A stretch of 57,001 nt of DNA, from NCBI GenBank assembly GCA_944324425.1, contig CALUWE010000011.1, positions 1 to 57,001 on the forward strand, in the 5' to 3' direction. Origin of the DNA: Candidatus Gastranaerophilales bacterium. Lineage in GTDB: Bacteria; Cyanobacteriota; Vampirovibrionia; Gastranaerophilales; Gastranaerophilaceae. Positions 36,424 through 44,222 of the stretch are shown here, piece after piece (positions within the stretch are counted from its first letter, which is position 1; the number at the start of each line of letters is the position of its first letter). Position numbers and translations under genes: made by a program. A model generated the notes under the pieces. The model saw only the letters and a list, made by a program, of their open reading frames with translations. It was not told the origin of the DNA and made no database searches.

Positions 36424-36467
36424 ATAACTATTTAAAAACTATCAAATTATTTAAGTTTAATTAATGA

Positions 36468-36502
36468 AAAAAGCCCCCTTATTTTAATTAAGGGGGCTTT
36501 TT
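36468..36502. terminator. Bidirectional intrinsic terminator
   Basis: AAAAAGCCCCCTTA and TAAGGGGGCTTTTT form a 14-bp stem with A and T runs. It ends the minus-strand gene at 36518-37108 and isolates fliI. Confidence 0.9.
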
Positions 36503-36517
36503 GAATTTTGTTCGGTT

Positions 36518-37108
36518 TTATTTTTTTTCGTGCTTTGCTTCAATATATCCTGCTTTTGATGCGGAAGAAAGCATTGCCAAAGGCAATCCTAAAAGCAAAA
36601 CGCCAAGTCCGGCCGCCGCTGCGGCTTTTGTTGGCATAGATGATTTAACAAATTTTTGACCCAACTTAGTGCCTGACAACATTTCTTTTAGCGAAGTATG
36701 AACTACGCCTCTTGAACATTTTGCCGTATTATCCGGATTAATAAATATTTTTATAACATCTGATTTAACATTAACTTTATCTAAAAAGCTGCCCAATTTA
36801 CCTAATGATTTTTGTGCAAATTCGCTTCCTTTTTTTGTATATTTTGAAGCAAGACCGGCTGCACCGGCAGAAGCCAATGAAATTGTACCTAATTTGCCCA
36901 TTGTCTTTGAGGCTTCTTTATTTATTTCGCTAATTGTTTCGAATTTATCTTCGATTTTATCGTTTGATACCACATGAGCAGTTGAACCTATACATCCGAC
37001 CGGCTCTTTTCTTTTTGCTGCAAGCTTTTCCATTTCTTCAGGACGCAAAAACGGCGATTTTATCATTATGATGTTTTCGGCCAAGCCCTTAAAACCATTG
37101 TCTGACAC
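36518..37108 (-). CDS. Unknown small membrane protein
   Basis: This 196-aa protein matches no family that I know. The start is taken as the GTG at 37108, because AAGAAAGGG lies 6 nt upstream; a TTG 51 nt earlier has no ribosome site. It begins MSDNGFKG, a short motif like those in two neighbours, and has an Ala/Gly-rich patch (LGTISLASAGAAGLAS) and a C-terminal hydrophobic helix (AAAAAGLGVLLLGLPLAML) with a basic end. It may be tail-anchored. It is separated from fliI by a terminator, so it is its own unit. Confidence 0.7.
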   Translation of the reverse strand: MSDNGFKGLAENIIMIKSPFLRPEEMEKLAAKRKEPVGCIGSTAHVVSNDKIEDKFETISEINKEASKTMGKLGTISLASAGAAGLASKYTKKGSEFAQKSLGKLGSFLDKVNVKSDVIKIFINPDNTAKCSRGVVHTSLKEMLSGTKLGQKFVKSSMPTKAAAAAGLGVLLLGLPLAMLSSASKAGYIEAKHEKK

Positions 37109-37215
37109 TACTATCCCTTTCTTCCTGATTTTTTTGACAGTATATCTGAAACAAAACAATCAAAAAAATTTACCTGCAAAAAGAAAAAACTTAACAATTC
37201 AAAATATTTTAAAAA

Positions 37216-37375
37216 CATAAAAAATAAAGCTCTACACGGGCAAATTTTGTTACCTGCGGATGCTCCCACAGGTGGGTGAGTGCCTCGACAAATCCGTTTC
37301 CTTTAAAAAGGCGAATACCCCAAGGTATACTTCAATTGCCTTAAATTAAGAGCTGCTCTCCCGTTTTATTAAAAT
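37216..37375. ncRNA. Structured intergenic RNA candidate
   Basis: This 369-bp gap has no credible ORF but contains a GC-richer segment that folds well. ACCTGCGG (37252-37259) pairs with CCCACAGGT (one mismatch). GGC-GAA-TACC (37310-37319) pairs with GGTA-TTC-GCC (37324-37340) around loop CCAA, with two bulges. AGCTCT (37228-37233) pairs with AGAGCT (37349-37354) as a closing stem. On the minus strand that stem is followed at once by UUAUUUUUU, favouring minus as the transcribed strand. I recognise no known family (not SRP, tmRNA, RNase P or a common riboswitch); 6S RNA could not be excluded. Confidence 0.5.
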
Positions 37376-37477
37376 GTAGGAACAAAATTACAGCCCGCAT
37401 AAAGCAATAATATTTTAACATTATTTTTTACAGTTTGTCTATTTTACGATAGAATAATTTTATAAAGGATGGATTTT

Positions 37478-38173
37478 ATGAAAAAGATTTTGATTTTGGT
37501 TTTAATGCTTATAATTTCAAGCATTAGTTGTTATGCAAAAGAAAATGTTGATGTCGATATAGAAAAAAATATTTCAATTCAAGCAAGAATTAATGAGGTT
37601 GGGTTCAGAATTTTGAATGCCAATAAACTGGACAGACACATTACATTTTTATACCACAATGAAGATGTTTTAATAAAAGGCGACCCCTCCGTTGTTAAAA
37701 GGCAAGTTGTTATTTATGACAAAGATCTTCAATTTGTTGAAACGGATGATGAATTGGCCGCATTAATCTCAAGAGAAACTTCAAAAGCGGTTAAGTCTTT
37801 TGACGGTGCCTTAGGCGGATTTGTCAGCAGCCTGCACATTAAGATGGCCCCCAAAAAATATGAAATTGTAGCGGATAAAAGAGCTGTTGAATATATGGTT
37901 CGTGCCGGCTATAACCCATTGGGCCTTATAACATTCATTAATAAAACCTGTCCGCAGGCAAGACAAGACGTTATTTCAAGAAAAAACCTGACATCTAAAA
38001 GATTAATGCACATTTATGAAAAAATTTACTATAACTATCCTTATTTTCTTGTAAATAACACGTATAAAGATAATGCTTACTATCAAAATTTCCTTTTAAA
38101 TTCAATTGAAAACAGAAGGCTTTTAGAACACAAAATAAAAACAAGAAGTACGGGAAAAATTCACTATGAATAA
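37478..38173 (+). CDS. Exported M48-like pseudo-peptidase
   Basis: This 231-aa protein has a signal peptide (MKKILILVLMLIISSISCYA). It follows the layout of M48 peptidases: a beta strand pair, then DDELAALISRETSKAV (about residues 90-105), then EIVADKRAVEYMVRAGYNPLG (129-150). In active enzymes the first is DELAAVLAHELAHAV, so the zinc motif HExxH is replaced here by RETSK and both histidines are lost; the later Glu/Asp region is kept. It is probably a non-catalytic binding protein in the periplasm. The start at 37478 is preferred because AAAGGATGG lies just upstream. The next gene overlaps it by 8 nt. Confidence 0.75.
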   Translation: MKKILILVLMLIISSISCYAKENVDVDIEKNISIQARINEVGFRILNANKLDRHITFLYHNEDVLIKGDPSVVKRQVVIYDKDLQFVETDDELAALISRETSKAVKSFDGALGGFVSSLHIKMAPKKYEIVADKRAVEYMVRAGYNPLGLITFINKTCPQARQDVISRKNLTSKRLMHIYEKIYYNYPYFLVNNTYKDNAYYQNFLLNSIENRRLLEHKIKTRSTGKIHYE

Positions 38174-38735
38174 AAGAATACTGTTTTTTATCATATTACT
38201 TTTATTTTCATCATTGCCCTCATTTGCGGAAGATGATTTTATTTTGGAATACATAAATAAGGAAACGGTTGTAAAACCTTTAACAAACCTTGAATATGAC
38301 TATCAAAGCACCAAAAAAATCCCGATATTGTTTCATATAAAAGAAACAATTTCAACCAGAGATAAAAATATATATGAAGGAATGAAGCTTGAATTTGTTT
38401 CAGACAGAAACATTTATGATAAAGGGAAATTAATTATAAAAAAAGGCGACATTATTGAAGGAAAATTAAAACTGATTTTAACAAGCGGAATGAACGGGAT
38501 TCCTTACAGTTTAACCGTCGGTGATTTTAAAATAAAAGGAATAAGCGAAAATGCTCTTGTAGATGAATATTATAAACAAGGCTGGGACAGAGGCTATATT
38601 GTATACCCCCTGAAATGGGCACTCACTTTCTTGCCCCCGACAGGCTCTCTAACAAACTTTATTAAAGGCGGACACTGTAAAATTACACCAAAAGATGCAA
38701 TTGTCATAAATTATTACCCCGAATGGAATAAATAA
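38166..38735 (+). CDS. Unknown exported protein
   Basis: This 189-aa protein has a signal peptide ending at SFAED (residue 22). The mature part is beta-rich, with the segment LIIKKGDIIEGKLKLIL resembling a small beta-barrel or SH3-like strand set, and a hydrophobic patch near LKWALTFLPPTGSL. It is coupled to the M48-like gene by overlap, so they may act together in the envelope. No family was recognised. Confidence 0.7.
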   Translation: MNKRILFFIILLLFSSLPSFAEDDFILEYINKETVVKPLTNLEYDYQSTKKIPILFHIKETISTRDKNIYEGMKLEFVSDRNIYDKGKLIIKKGDIIEGKLKLILTSGMNGIPYSLTVGDFKIKGISENALVDEYYKQGWDRGYIVYPLKWALTFLPPTGSLTNFIKGGHCKITPKDAIVINYYPEWNK

Positions 38736-38756
38736 AGGGAGCATTGCCCCCTTAAT

Positions 38757-39146
38757 TTATTTTTTATTGTTTGGCTTCGGCCCCTCAAAAGGGGACGGGT
38801 TTTTGCTTACTTCATTTAAATAACTTTTTGGAATAATAATATATTCTTCTTCAAAAAATTCACCTTTCATATCGTCTTTGTTTTTGATATCGTTTTTGAA
38901 TTCCTCAATTGTTTTCATCATTTTATTGCGCATTTTAATATTAAACTCTTTTTCTTTTTCAAAATCTCTTGAAAAATCATCTTCCCATTTTTTCATCATT
39001 TTTATATGGTGCGGACAATGATGATGAGGCTTTATCATCATAAATGAAAAACAATTGCCGAAAACCCCGCCTATAAAGCCGCCGATTATACCGGCCGCCA
39101 ATAATTTCCCCACAGACTTCATAAAATCTCTCGTGTCATCGTTCAT
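38757..39146 (-). CDS. Small membrane protein with His/Cys cluster
   Basis: This 129-aa protein has one N-terminal hydrophobic helix of glycine-zipper type (LLAAGIIGGFIGGVFGNCFSFMM). A PHHHCPHHIKMM stretch follows that could bind metal, then a charged Met/Lys/Glu-rich helical part. This resembles in outline periplasmic metal-sensing or Spy/CpxP-like proteins, but the resemblance is weak. It is divergent from the HlyD-type gene, which hints at shared regulation. Confidence 0.6.
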   Translation of the reverse strand: MNDDTRDFMKSVGKLLAAGIIGGFIGGVFGNCFSFMMIKPHHHCPHHIKMMKKWEDDFSRDFEKEKEFNIKMRNKMMKTIEEFKNDIKNKDDMKGEFFEEEYIIIPKSYLNEVSKNPSPFEGPKPNNKK

Positions 39147-39272
39147 AAAAATTGCTCCTTTTAATTCTGATTAATAAAACAATTTTATAATTTCTGTTTC
39201 ATTTAACAATGACGGCTGTCTTAAGCCGATTGGGCTATATATCTTCTTATAAAATAGCTCCAAAATAAATTT

Positions 39273-40334
39273 ATGAAAAAAAATATTATTATACTTTTTT
39301 TAATTTCCCCTCTTTTAGCTGCTTGCGATTTTGAAATTAATGAACCAAAAGTCGTAAAAATTGAACAGGTTGAATTTAAAAGTATTGATAACAATAAAAT
39401 ATACCCCGGTTATATTGAAAGAGGCGGAACGGTTAATTTGAGTTTCAGAACTTCGGGCATTGTCGAAAAACTGTATATAAACGATGGCGAATATGCACAA
39501 AAGGGGAAATTGCTTGCGGTTTTGGATGATGAAGAATATAAACTTCAAATTAAAAAAGCAAAAACTTCATTGGATGACCAAGTGGTAAAATATGAAAGAG
39601 CAAAAAGCTATTTTGAAAGAATTTCAAAACTGTATGATGCAGGGGGAATTTCTTATAACGAATGGGAAGCGGCCCAAACCAACTTAAAATCAAGCATTAA
39701 TCAAATGTCAATTTTAAAAGATGCCTTAAGAATTGAACAGGATAAAGAAAAATACAGAAAAATTTATGCCCCGTATAACGGTTTTGCAATTGACGTAACC
39801 ACAAGCAAGGGAGAATTTATTAGCGCAGGTGAAATTTTTGTTATTTTTCAAGGTATAGGAAAATTGGAAGCAAAAGCTTTTATATCCGAAAAAAGAATAA
39901 TAAGCATAAAAAAAGGGCAGGATGCAATTTTAACAAGCGAAGTTTTTGAAGGAAAAAAATTTAAAGGAAAAGTTGCAAGCATTATAAAAACCAGCTTGAA
40001 CAAGGGGAGCTACGAAGTAACAATAACTTTTGACAAAGATTTCCCCGAATTATTAACAGGAATGAGCGCAAATATTCAAATTATAACAATGCCGACAAAA
40101 AAGGAAATTTTAATTCCCGTTGATTCTGTTTGTATTGAAGGCGGTAAAAAATATATTTACACATTCAAGAAAATAAATGATTTTGAAGGCGAAGCAACAA
40201 AAAAAGAAATTATAACAGGTGATATTTTTGAAGATAAAATTGCGGTTTTAAGCGGTTTAACAAATTTTGATTATATTGTTGTTGAAAAAAATTCCAAAGT
40301 TGCTGACGGAGAAAAATTAAAATATTATGAATAG
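39273..40334 (+). CDS. RND-type periplasmic adaptor lipoprotein (HlyD/MFP)
   Basis: This 353-aa protein has a lipobox (LLAAC, Cys18). The membrane fusion protein domains follow: lipoyl half-motif SFRTSGIVEKLYINDGEYAQKGKLLAVLDD, an alpha hairpin (about 95-150), second lipoyl half YAPYNGFAIDVTTSKGEFISAG, then a beta-barrel ending TGMSANIQI and a membrane-proximal domain. In the family this protein connects an inner-membrane RND pump to an outer-membrane channel. Its direct partner, the next gene overlapping by 8 nt, is an abnormal RND protein. No TolC gene lies beside it. Confidence 0.9.
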   Translation: MKKNIIILFLISPLLAACDFEINEPKVVKIEQVEFKSIDNNKIYPGYIERGGTVNLSFRTSGIVEKLYINDGEYAQKGKLLAVLDDEEYKLQIKKAKTSLDDQVVKYERAKSYFERISKLYDAGGISYNEWEAAQTNLKSSINQMSILKDALRIEQDKEKYRKIYAPYNGFAIDVTTSKGEFISAGEIFVIFQGIGKLEAKAFISEKRIISIKKGQDAILTSEVFEGKKFKGKVASIIKTSLNKGSYEVTITFDKDFPELLTGMSANIQIITMPTKKEILIPVDSVCIEGGKKYIYTFKKINDFEGEATKKEIITGDIFEDKIAVLSGLTNFDYIVVEKNSKVADGEKLKYYE

Positions 40335-42042
40335 AATTTTTATTTTTATTTTAGTTTTAATTTCGTTTTTTCTTTTGTTTAAAAAAGAAAATCAAACCCC
40401 CGATATAAGAATTACATCCACATTAACAAATAACTCTGCCGTATCCGTTGATAAAAAAATAACCAGACCGATTGAAAAAATTCTTTTTCAAATAGGCGAA
40501 ATTAAAGATATTAAATCCGAATCTGTTTATGAAAAAAATATAATTGATATTTACCTGAAAAAGAAACTTTTTTTAAATAAGGGCGACATTAAAGACGAAA
40601 TTATAAGAAACCTTCTTTTTGAAAAAGAAAAAATAGGGAGTGGCGCCGAGATTTTATTAGATGAAAACTTTGATAAAACTTATGATGCCTTAATCGGGGT
40701 TATTGCGCAAAATGAAGATTATTCGGAACTTTACAAAAAAACAGAAAATATAAAAGACGAATTTTTAAAATTAAAAAGAAGAAATAAAGTGATAATAAAA
40801 GGTGATGAAGAACAAACGCTTTATTTATTTTTTAAAAGCCCTTATTTTTCAAACTTAAAACTTACAAGTGAAATTATCAAAAAAGAAGTTTCAAATATAA
40901 ATGCAAATTTTGGGGGCGGGTATTATGAAACAAAAAACAATTTTATTGAAATGACTTCGAATAATAAATTTCAAACCGAAAACGACATAAAAGAAAGAAT
41001 AATTAACATTGAAGGCAAACCCGTCAAGCTGAACGATATTTTTGAAATTAAAAAAACGGTAAAAATTCCAAAAACAAAACTTACTTTAATAGACGGCAAA
41101 AGGGGGCTTATTCTTGCAGTTTCAAAAATGAATGGGGCAAACGGTTTTTTATTTAACAGAGAAATCTGCAATTTGGTTCAAAAATTAAATAAAAAATACG
41201 GCGGAGTTGAAATTGTTTATAATAAAAAACTTTTTCAAAATAACGTTTTATATTTTGAAATTTTTGCAAATAACGGCGCAAGCTTTAGTGAAACAAAAAA
41301 TATTGTATTAAAAGGAATTGAATTTTTAAAAAACAAGAATGTTAAAAATTATACGGCATTTATCGGTTACTATCCGCCAAAAATAAACAAAAATTTTTTT
41401 GAAGGGGTTGAAAAGCCAAACTTTGCAGCATTCATCATAAAGACAAAAAATAAAAATAAAGTAAAATTTGAATTTGAAAAATTTTTAAAAAACAATTTTT
41501 CGGCAGTTCAAATTAAAACAAACTATAAAAACCCCCTTAAAATTAAAATTTCAAACAAAAACTTTGATAATTTTATAAAACAAAAAGAAGATTTTAAAAA
41601 AGAGCTTGCAAAAATTAGGGAAATTTCTTTTATTTCAGACAATTGGGGCAGTGAAACTTTTTCTTTGGGAATAAAAATAAATGAAAATTTATCTGCCCTT
41701 TTTGGAATTTCCCCTGTTGAAATTTTTAATTTTCTAAACGGCTTTTATAACGGAATTACATTAACCTATTATTTTAAAGACGATGTCAGAATCCCCGTCA
41801 TTTTAAAGGGAAAAGATTTTATCGGAATCAATTCGCTTGCAATTTATTCAAGCAAATTGAAAAAAATCATTCCGATTGGAGAATTTGCAGAAGTAAAACC
41901 CATTTTAAGCTACCCAAAAATTTTAAGGTCTGATAATGAATATTCGGTTATTTTTGAAATAGAGCCAAATAACCTTTTTATTAAAAATAAAATAATTAAA
42001 ATTTTAAAAAATAATTATAACTATGAAATCTTAAAAAATTGA
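40327..42042 (+). CDS. RND-like protein lacking the transmembrane bundles
   Basis: This 571-aa protein keeps the N-terminal helix (residues 1-18) and both periplasmic porter halves of an AcrB-type pump. The first half (about 25-304) starts DIRITSTLTNNSAVSVDKKITRPIE. The second (about 306-571) has ANNGASFSETKNIVLKG and ENLSALFGISPVEIFNFLNG ... DVRIPVILKG ... IPIGEFAEV. TM2-6 between the halves and TM8-12 after the second are missing; typical length is about 1,030 aa. The proton-relay residues are therefore absent and it cannot pump on its own. The frame is clean, without stops, so it appears to be a maintained form. It is coupled with the HlyD-type adaptor. Confidence 0.8.
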   Translation: MNRIFIFILVLISFFLLFKKENQTPDIRITSTLTNNSAVSVDKKITRPIEKILFQIGEIKDIKSESVYEKNIIDIYLKKKLFLNKGDIKDEIIRNLLFEKEKIGSGAEILLDENFDKTYDALIGVIAQNEDYSELYKKTENIKDEFLKLKRRNKVIIKGDEEQTLYLFFKSPYFSNLKLTSEIIKKEVSNINANFGGGYYETKNNFIEMTSNNKFQTENDIKERIINIEGKPVKLNDIFEIKKTVKIPKTKLTLIDGKRGLILAVSKMNGANGFLFNREICNLVQKLNKKYGGVEIVYNKKLFQNNVLYFEIFANNGASFSETKNIVLKGIEFLKNKNVKNYTAFIGYYPPKINKNFFEGVEKPNFAAFIIKTKNKNKVKFEFEKFLKNNFSAVQIKTNYKNPLKIKISNKNFDNFIKQKEDFKKELAKIREISFISDNWGSETFSLGIKINENLSALFGISPVEIFNFLNGFYNGITLTYYFKDDVRIPVILKGKDFIGINSLAIYSSKLKKIIPIGEFAEVKPILSYPKILRSDNEYSVIFEIEPNNLFIKNKIIKILKNNYNYEILKN

Positions 42043-42064
42043 AATTTATGTTAGTATAAATATA

Positions 42065-43672
42065 ATGAATTTTTTAAGTAATTTAAAAGGCGACATCCAA
42101 GGCGGCATTATATCTTCAATTGTGGCACTTCCCCAAGCGCTTGCATTTGGCGTTGCGGTTGGAATGGGTGCTTCAAGCGGGGTTTGGGGTGCTATAATTT
42201 TATGTTTTATTGCAGGTTTGTTTGGGGGCAAAGTTCCTTTAATTTCAGGCCCCACAGGCCCTGTTGCAATTATAACGGCATCTGTCGCGGCTAATTTTCA
42301 GGGCGATTTATCTTCCGTTATTTTAGTTTTATTTTTATCTGCAATAATTCAAATTTTAATATCTTTAACAAATGCGCCGTCAGTTGTTAAATATGTTCCA
42401 TATCCTGTAATATCAGGCTTTTTAAACGGTGTCGGCACAATATTAATTTTAATGCAATTAAACCCGCTTGTTGGAAACAAGGCTTTATCAAATTCGTTTG
42501 AAAGCGTTAAATATCTGATTTTAAATTTAGGTTCAGTTAATAAAACAGCCCTTATTTTGGGGCTTTTAACCTTGATTATAATTTTTGCAATACCTAAAAA
42601 AATATCAAGAATAATACCTTCTGAATTAATTGCATTAATTTTGGTTACTTTTATTTCAATAAAAGTAGGCGCCGATGTTGATAAAATTGCAAACATTTCA
42701 ATCTCTTTCCCGAATTTTATAATTCCGAATTTTGATTTTGAACTGATTTCAAAAGCATTTCCTTATGCTTTGACTTTAGCTGTCATTTGTTCATCTGAAA
42801 CCATGATGACAAGCCTTGTTGCAGATTCGCTTCAAAATAAAAGAACAAATGCAAATAAAACCTTGTTTTCTCAAGGGCTGGGGAATTTATTCTGTGCTCT
42901 GACAGGCTCTATGACGGGTTCTGCCGCCACAATGAGAACCGTTGCCGCAATAAATTCAGGCGCCACAACAAGGCTTGCCGCTTTTATTAACCCTGTTATT
43001 TTAATTTTATTAATTACAATTTGTTCATCCTTTGTAAAAGAAATCCCTTTGTGCGTTTTAGCAGGCATTTTGATTAAAATAGGGATTAATATAATTGATG
43101 TTAAACTTTTAAAAGTTATAAAATATGCACCGAAAGATGACCTTATTATTTTATTTACAGTCTTTTCATTAACTGTATTTTATAATTTAATTTTTGCAGT
43201 TGGCGCAGGAATAACTTTAGCTGCGCTTTTATATGCTAAAAGGGTGGCAGATAAAACAAATTTAACAAAAACAACTTACAATATAGAGCCTGAAAACCTG
43301 TTGTTGGAAGCGGAATTAACCAAAAATTATAAATATAAAATAAGAGTTGTTCATATAGACGGGCAATTTTTCTTTGGGTCTGCAACTCAAATTGTTTCTC
43401 AGTTTGATGAAATGCTTGGGACAAAATATTTGGTTATAAACTATGAATCAACCTCGCTTTTGGACATCTCTGCCGTTTTTGCGCTTGAAGATATTATTAT
43501 AAGATTAAAAGCTCAGCATATTATTTTAATGCTTATTATAAAATCTGAAGCTGTTTTAAACCAATTAAAAGATTTGAACATTATTTCTCAAATAGGCGAA
43601 GAAAACGTTTTCCACACAGAAAAAGAGGCGGTTAATTTTGCAAAAAACCACATAAAATCAAGCCTTAAATAA
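42065..43672 (+). CDS. SulP-family anion transporter with STAS domain
   Basis: This 535-aa protein has about 12-14 membrane spans. The conserved start is GDIQGGIISSIVALPQALAFGVAVGMG, followed by GPTGPVAII and FSQGLGNLFCALTGSMTGSAATMRT. The C-terminal STAS domain (about 425-535) has VVHIDGQFFFGSA and ESTSLLDISAVFALEDI. Substrates in the family include sulfate, bicarbonate and dicarboxylates; the sequence does not decide between them. A TATAAA (42055-42060) lies 4 nt before the ATG with no Shine-Dalgarno. Its 3' end overlaps the convergent tsaC by 8 nt. Confidence 0.92.
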   Translation: MNFLSNLKGDIQGGIISSIVALPQALAFGVAVGMGASSGVWGAIILCFIAGLFGGKVPLISGPTGPVAIITASVAANFQGDLSSVILVLFLSAIIQILISLTNAPSVVKYVPYPVISGFLNGVGTILILMQLNPLVGNKALSNSFESVKYLILNLGSVNKTALILGLLTLIIIFAIPKKISRIIPSELIALILVTFISIKVGADVDKIANISISFPNFIIPNFDFELISKAFPYALTLAVICSSETMMTSLVADSLQNKRTNANKTLFSQGLGNLFCALTGSMTGSAATMRTVAAINSGATTRLAAFINPVILILLITICSSFVKEIPLCVLAGILIKIGINIIDVKLLKVIKYAPKDDLIILFTVFSLTVFYNLIFAVGAGITLAALLYAKRVADKTNLTKTTYNIEPENLLLEAELTKNYKYKIRVVHIDGQFFFGSATQIVSQFDEMLGTKYLVINYESTSLLDISAVFALEDIIIRLKAQHIILMLIIKSEAVLNQLKDLNIISQIGEENVFHTEKEAVNFAKNHIKSSLK

Positions 43673-44222
43673 TAATATCCCCTTGTCTTAAAACAATCGG
43701 TTCTGCGCCTGTACATAAAACAACGGTTGAAGCCGTTCCTTTTGGGGGAATGTTACCCATTGGTTTAATTATTTTAATCTTATCTCCGAACTGTTCAATT
43801 GCTTCATTATAATTTTTAACAGGCTCCATATTTGATAAATTAAGAGATGTTGTTGCTAAAACCCCGCCTTCAAAGTTTTTTGCAATGTCTAAAAAGCCAG
43901 CGTGGTTTGGAATTCTAATTCCAACCGTATTTTTATTTGATGTTATAAAAAGGGGGCATTTTTCCGTTTTTTCAAAAATTAAAGTAAGCCCGCCCGGGAA
44001 AAATTTATCAATTAAACTTTTGGCATAAGAAGGAATGCTTTTAACATAAGGGTATAATTTTTGAATATCATCACTCATTAAAATTAAAGGCTTCGTTCTA
44101 TCCCTTCCTTTAAGTTCATAAATTTTATCAACAGTGGTTTCATTTTCGGGGTGGCAGCCAATTCCCCAAACGGTATCTGTTTCAAAACCTAAAATATCAT
44201 TTTTATTATATTTCATTATCAT
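43665..44222 (-). CDS. tsaC: L-threonylcarbamoyladenylate synthase (YrdC/Sua5 family)
   Basis: The enzyme makes threonylcarbamoyl-AMP for the t6A modification of ANN-decoding tRNAs. The length of 185 aa matches the short TsaC type without the Sua5 extension. Motifs are DTVWGIGCHPEN, KGRDRTKPL (the KxR-SxxKP-like site), FFPGGLTLIFEK and TVGIRIPNH, with ATTSLNLSN near the end. It overlaps the murJ stop, so murJ-tsaC are coupled. The start could also be the ATG two codons further in. Confidence 0.92.
   Translation of the reverse strand: MIMKYNKNDILGFETDTVWGIGCHPENETTVDKIYELKGRDRTKPLILMSDDIQKLYPYVKSIPSYAKSLIDKFFPGGLTLIFEKTEKCPLFITSNKNTVGIRIPNHAGFLDIAKNFEGGVLATTSLNLSNMEPVKNYNEAIEQFGDKIKIIKPMGNIPPKGTASTVVLCTGAEPIVLRQGDIII

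Noticed and set aside
37478-38173. Active M48 metalloprotease
   Set aside because: The HExxH zinc site reads RETSK, so catalysis is not supported.
40327-42042. Pseudogene of an RND pump
   Set aside because: The frame is uninterrupted, coupled to the adaptor and keeps conserved segments of both porter halves; no frameshift remains are visible at the junction.
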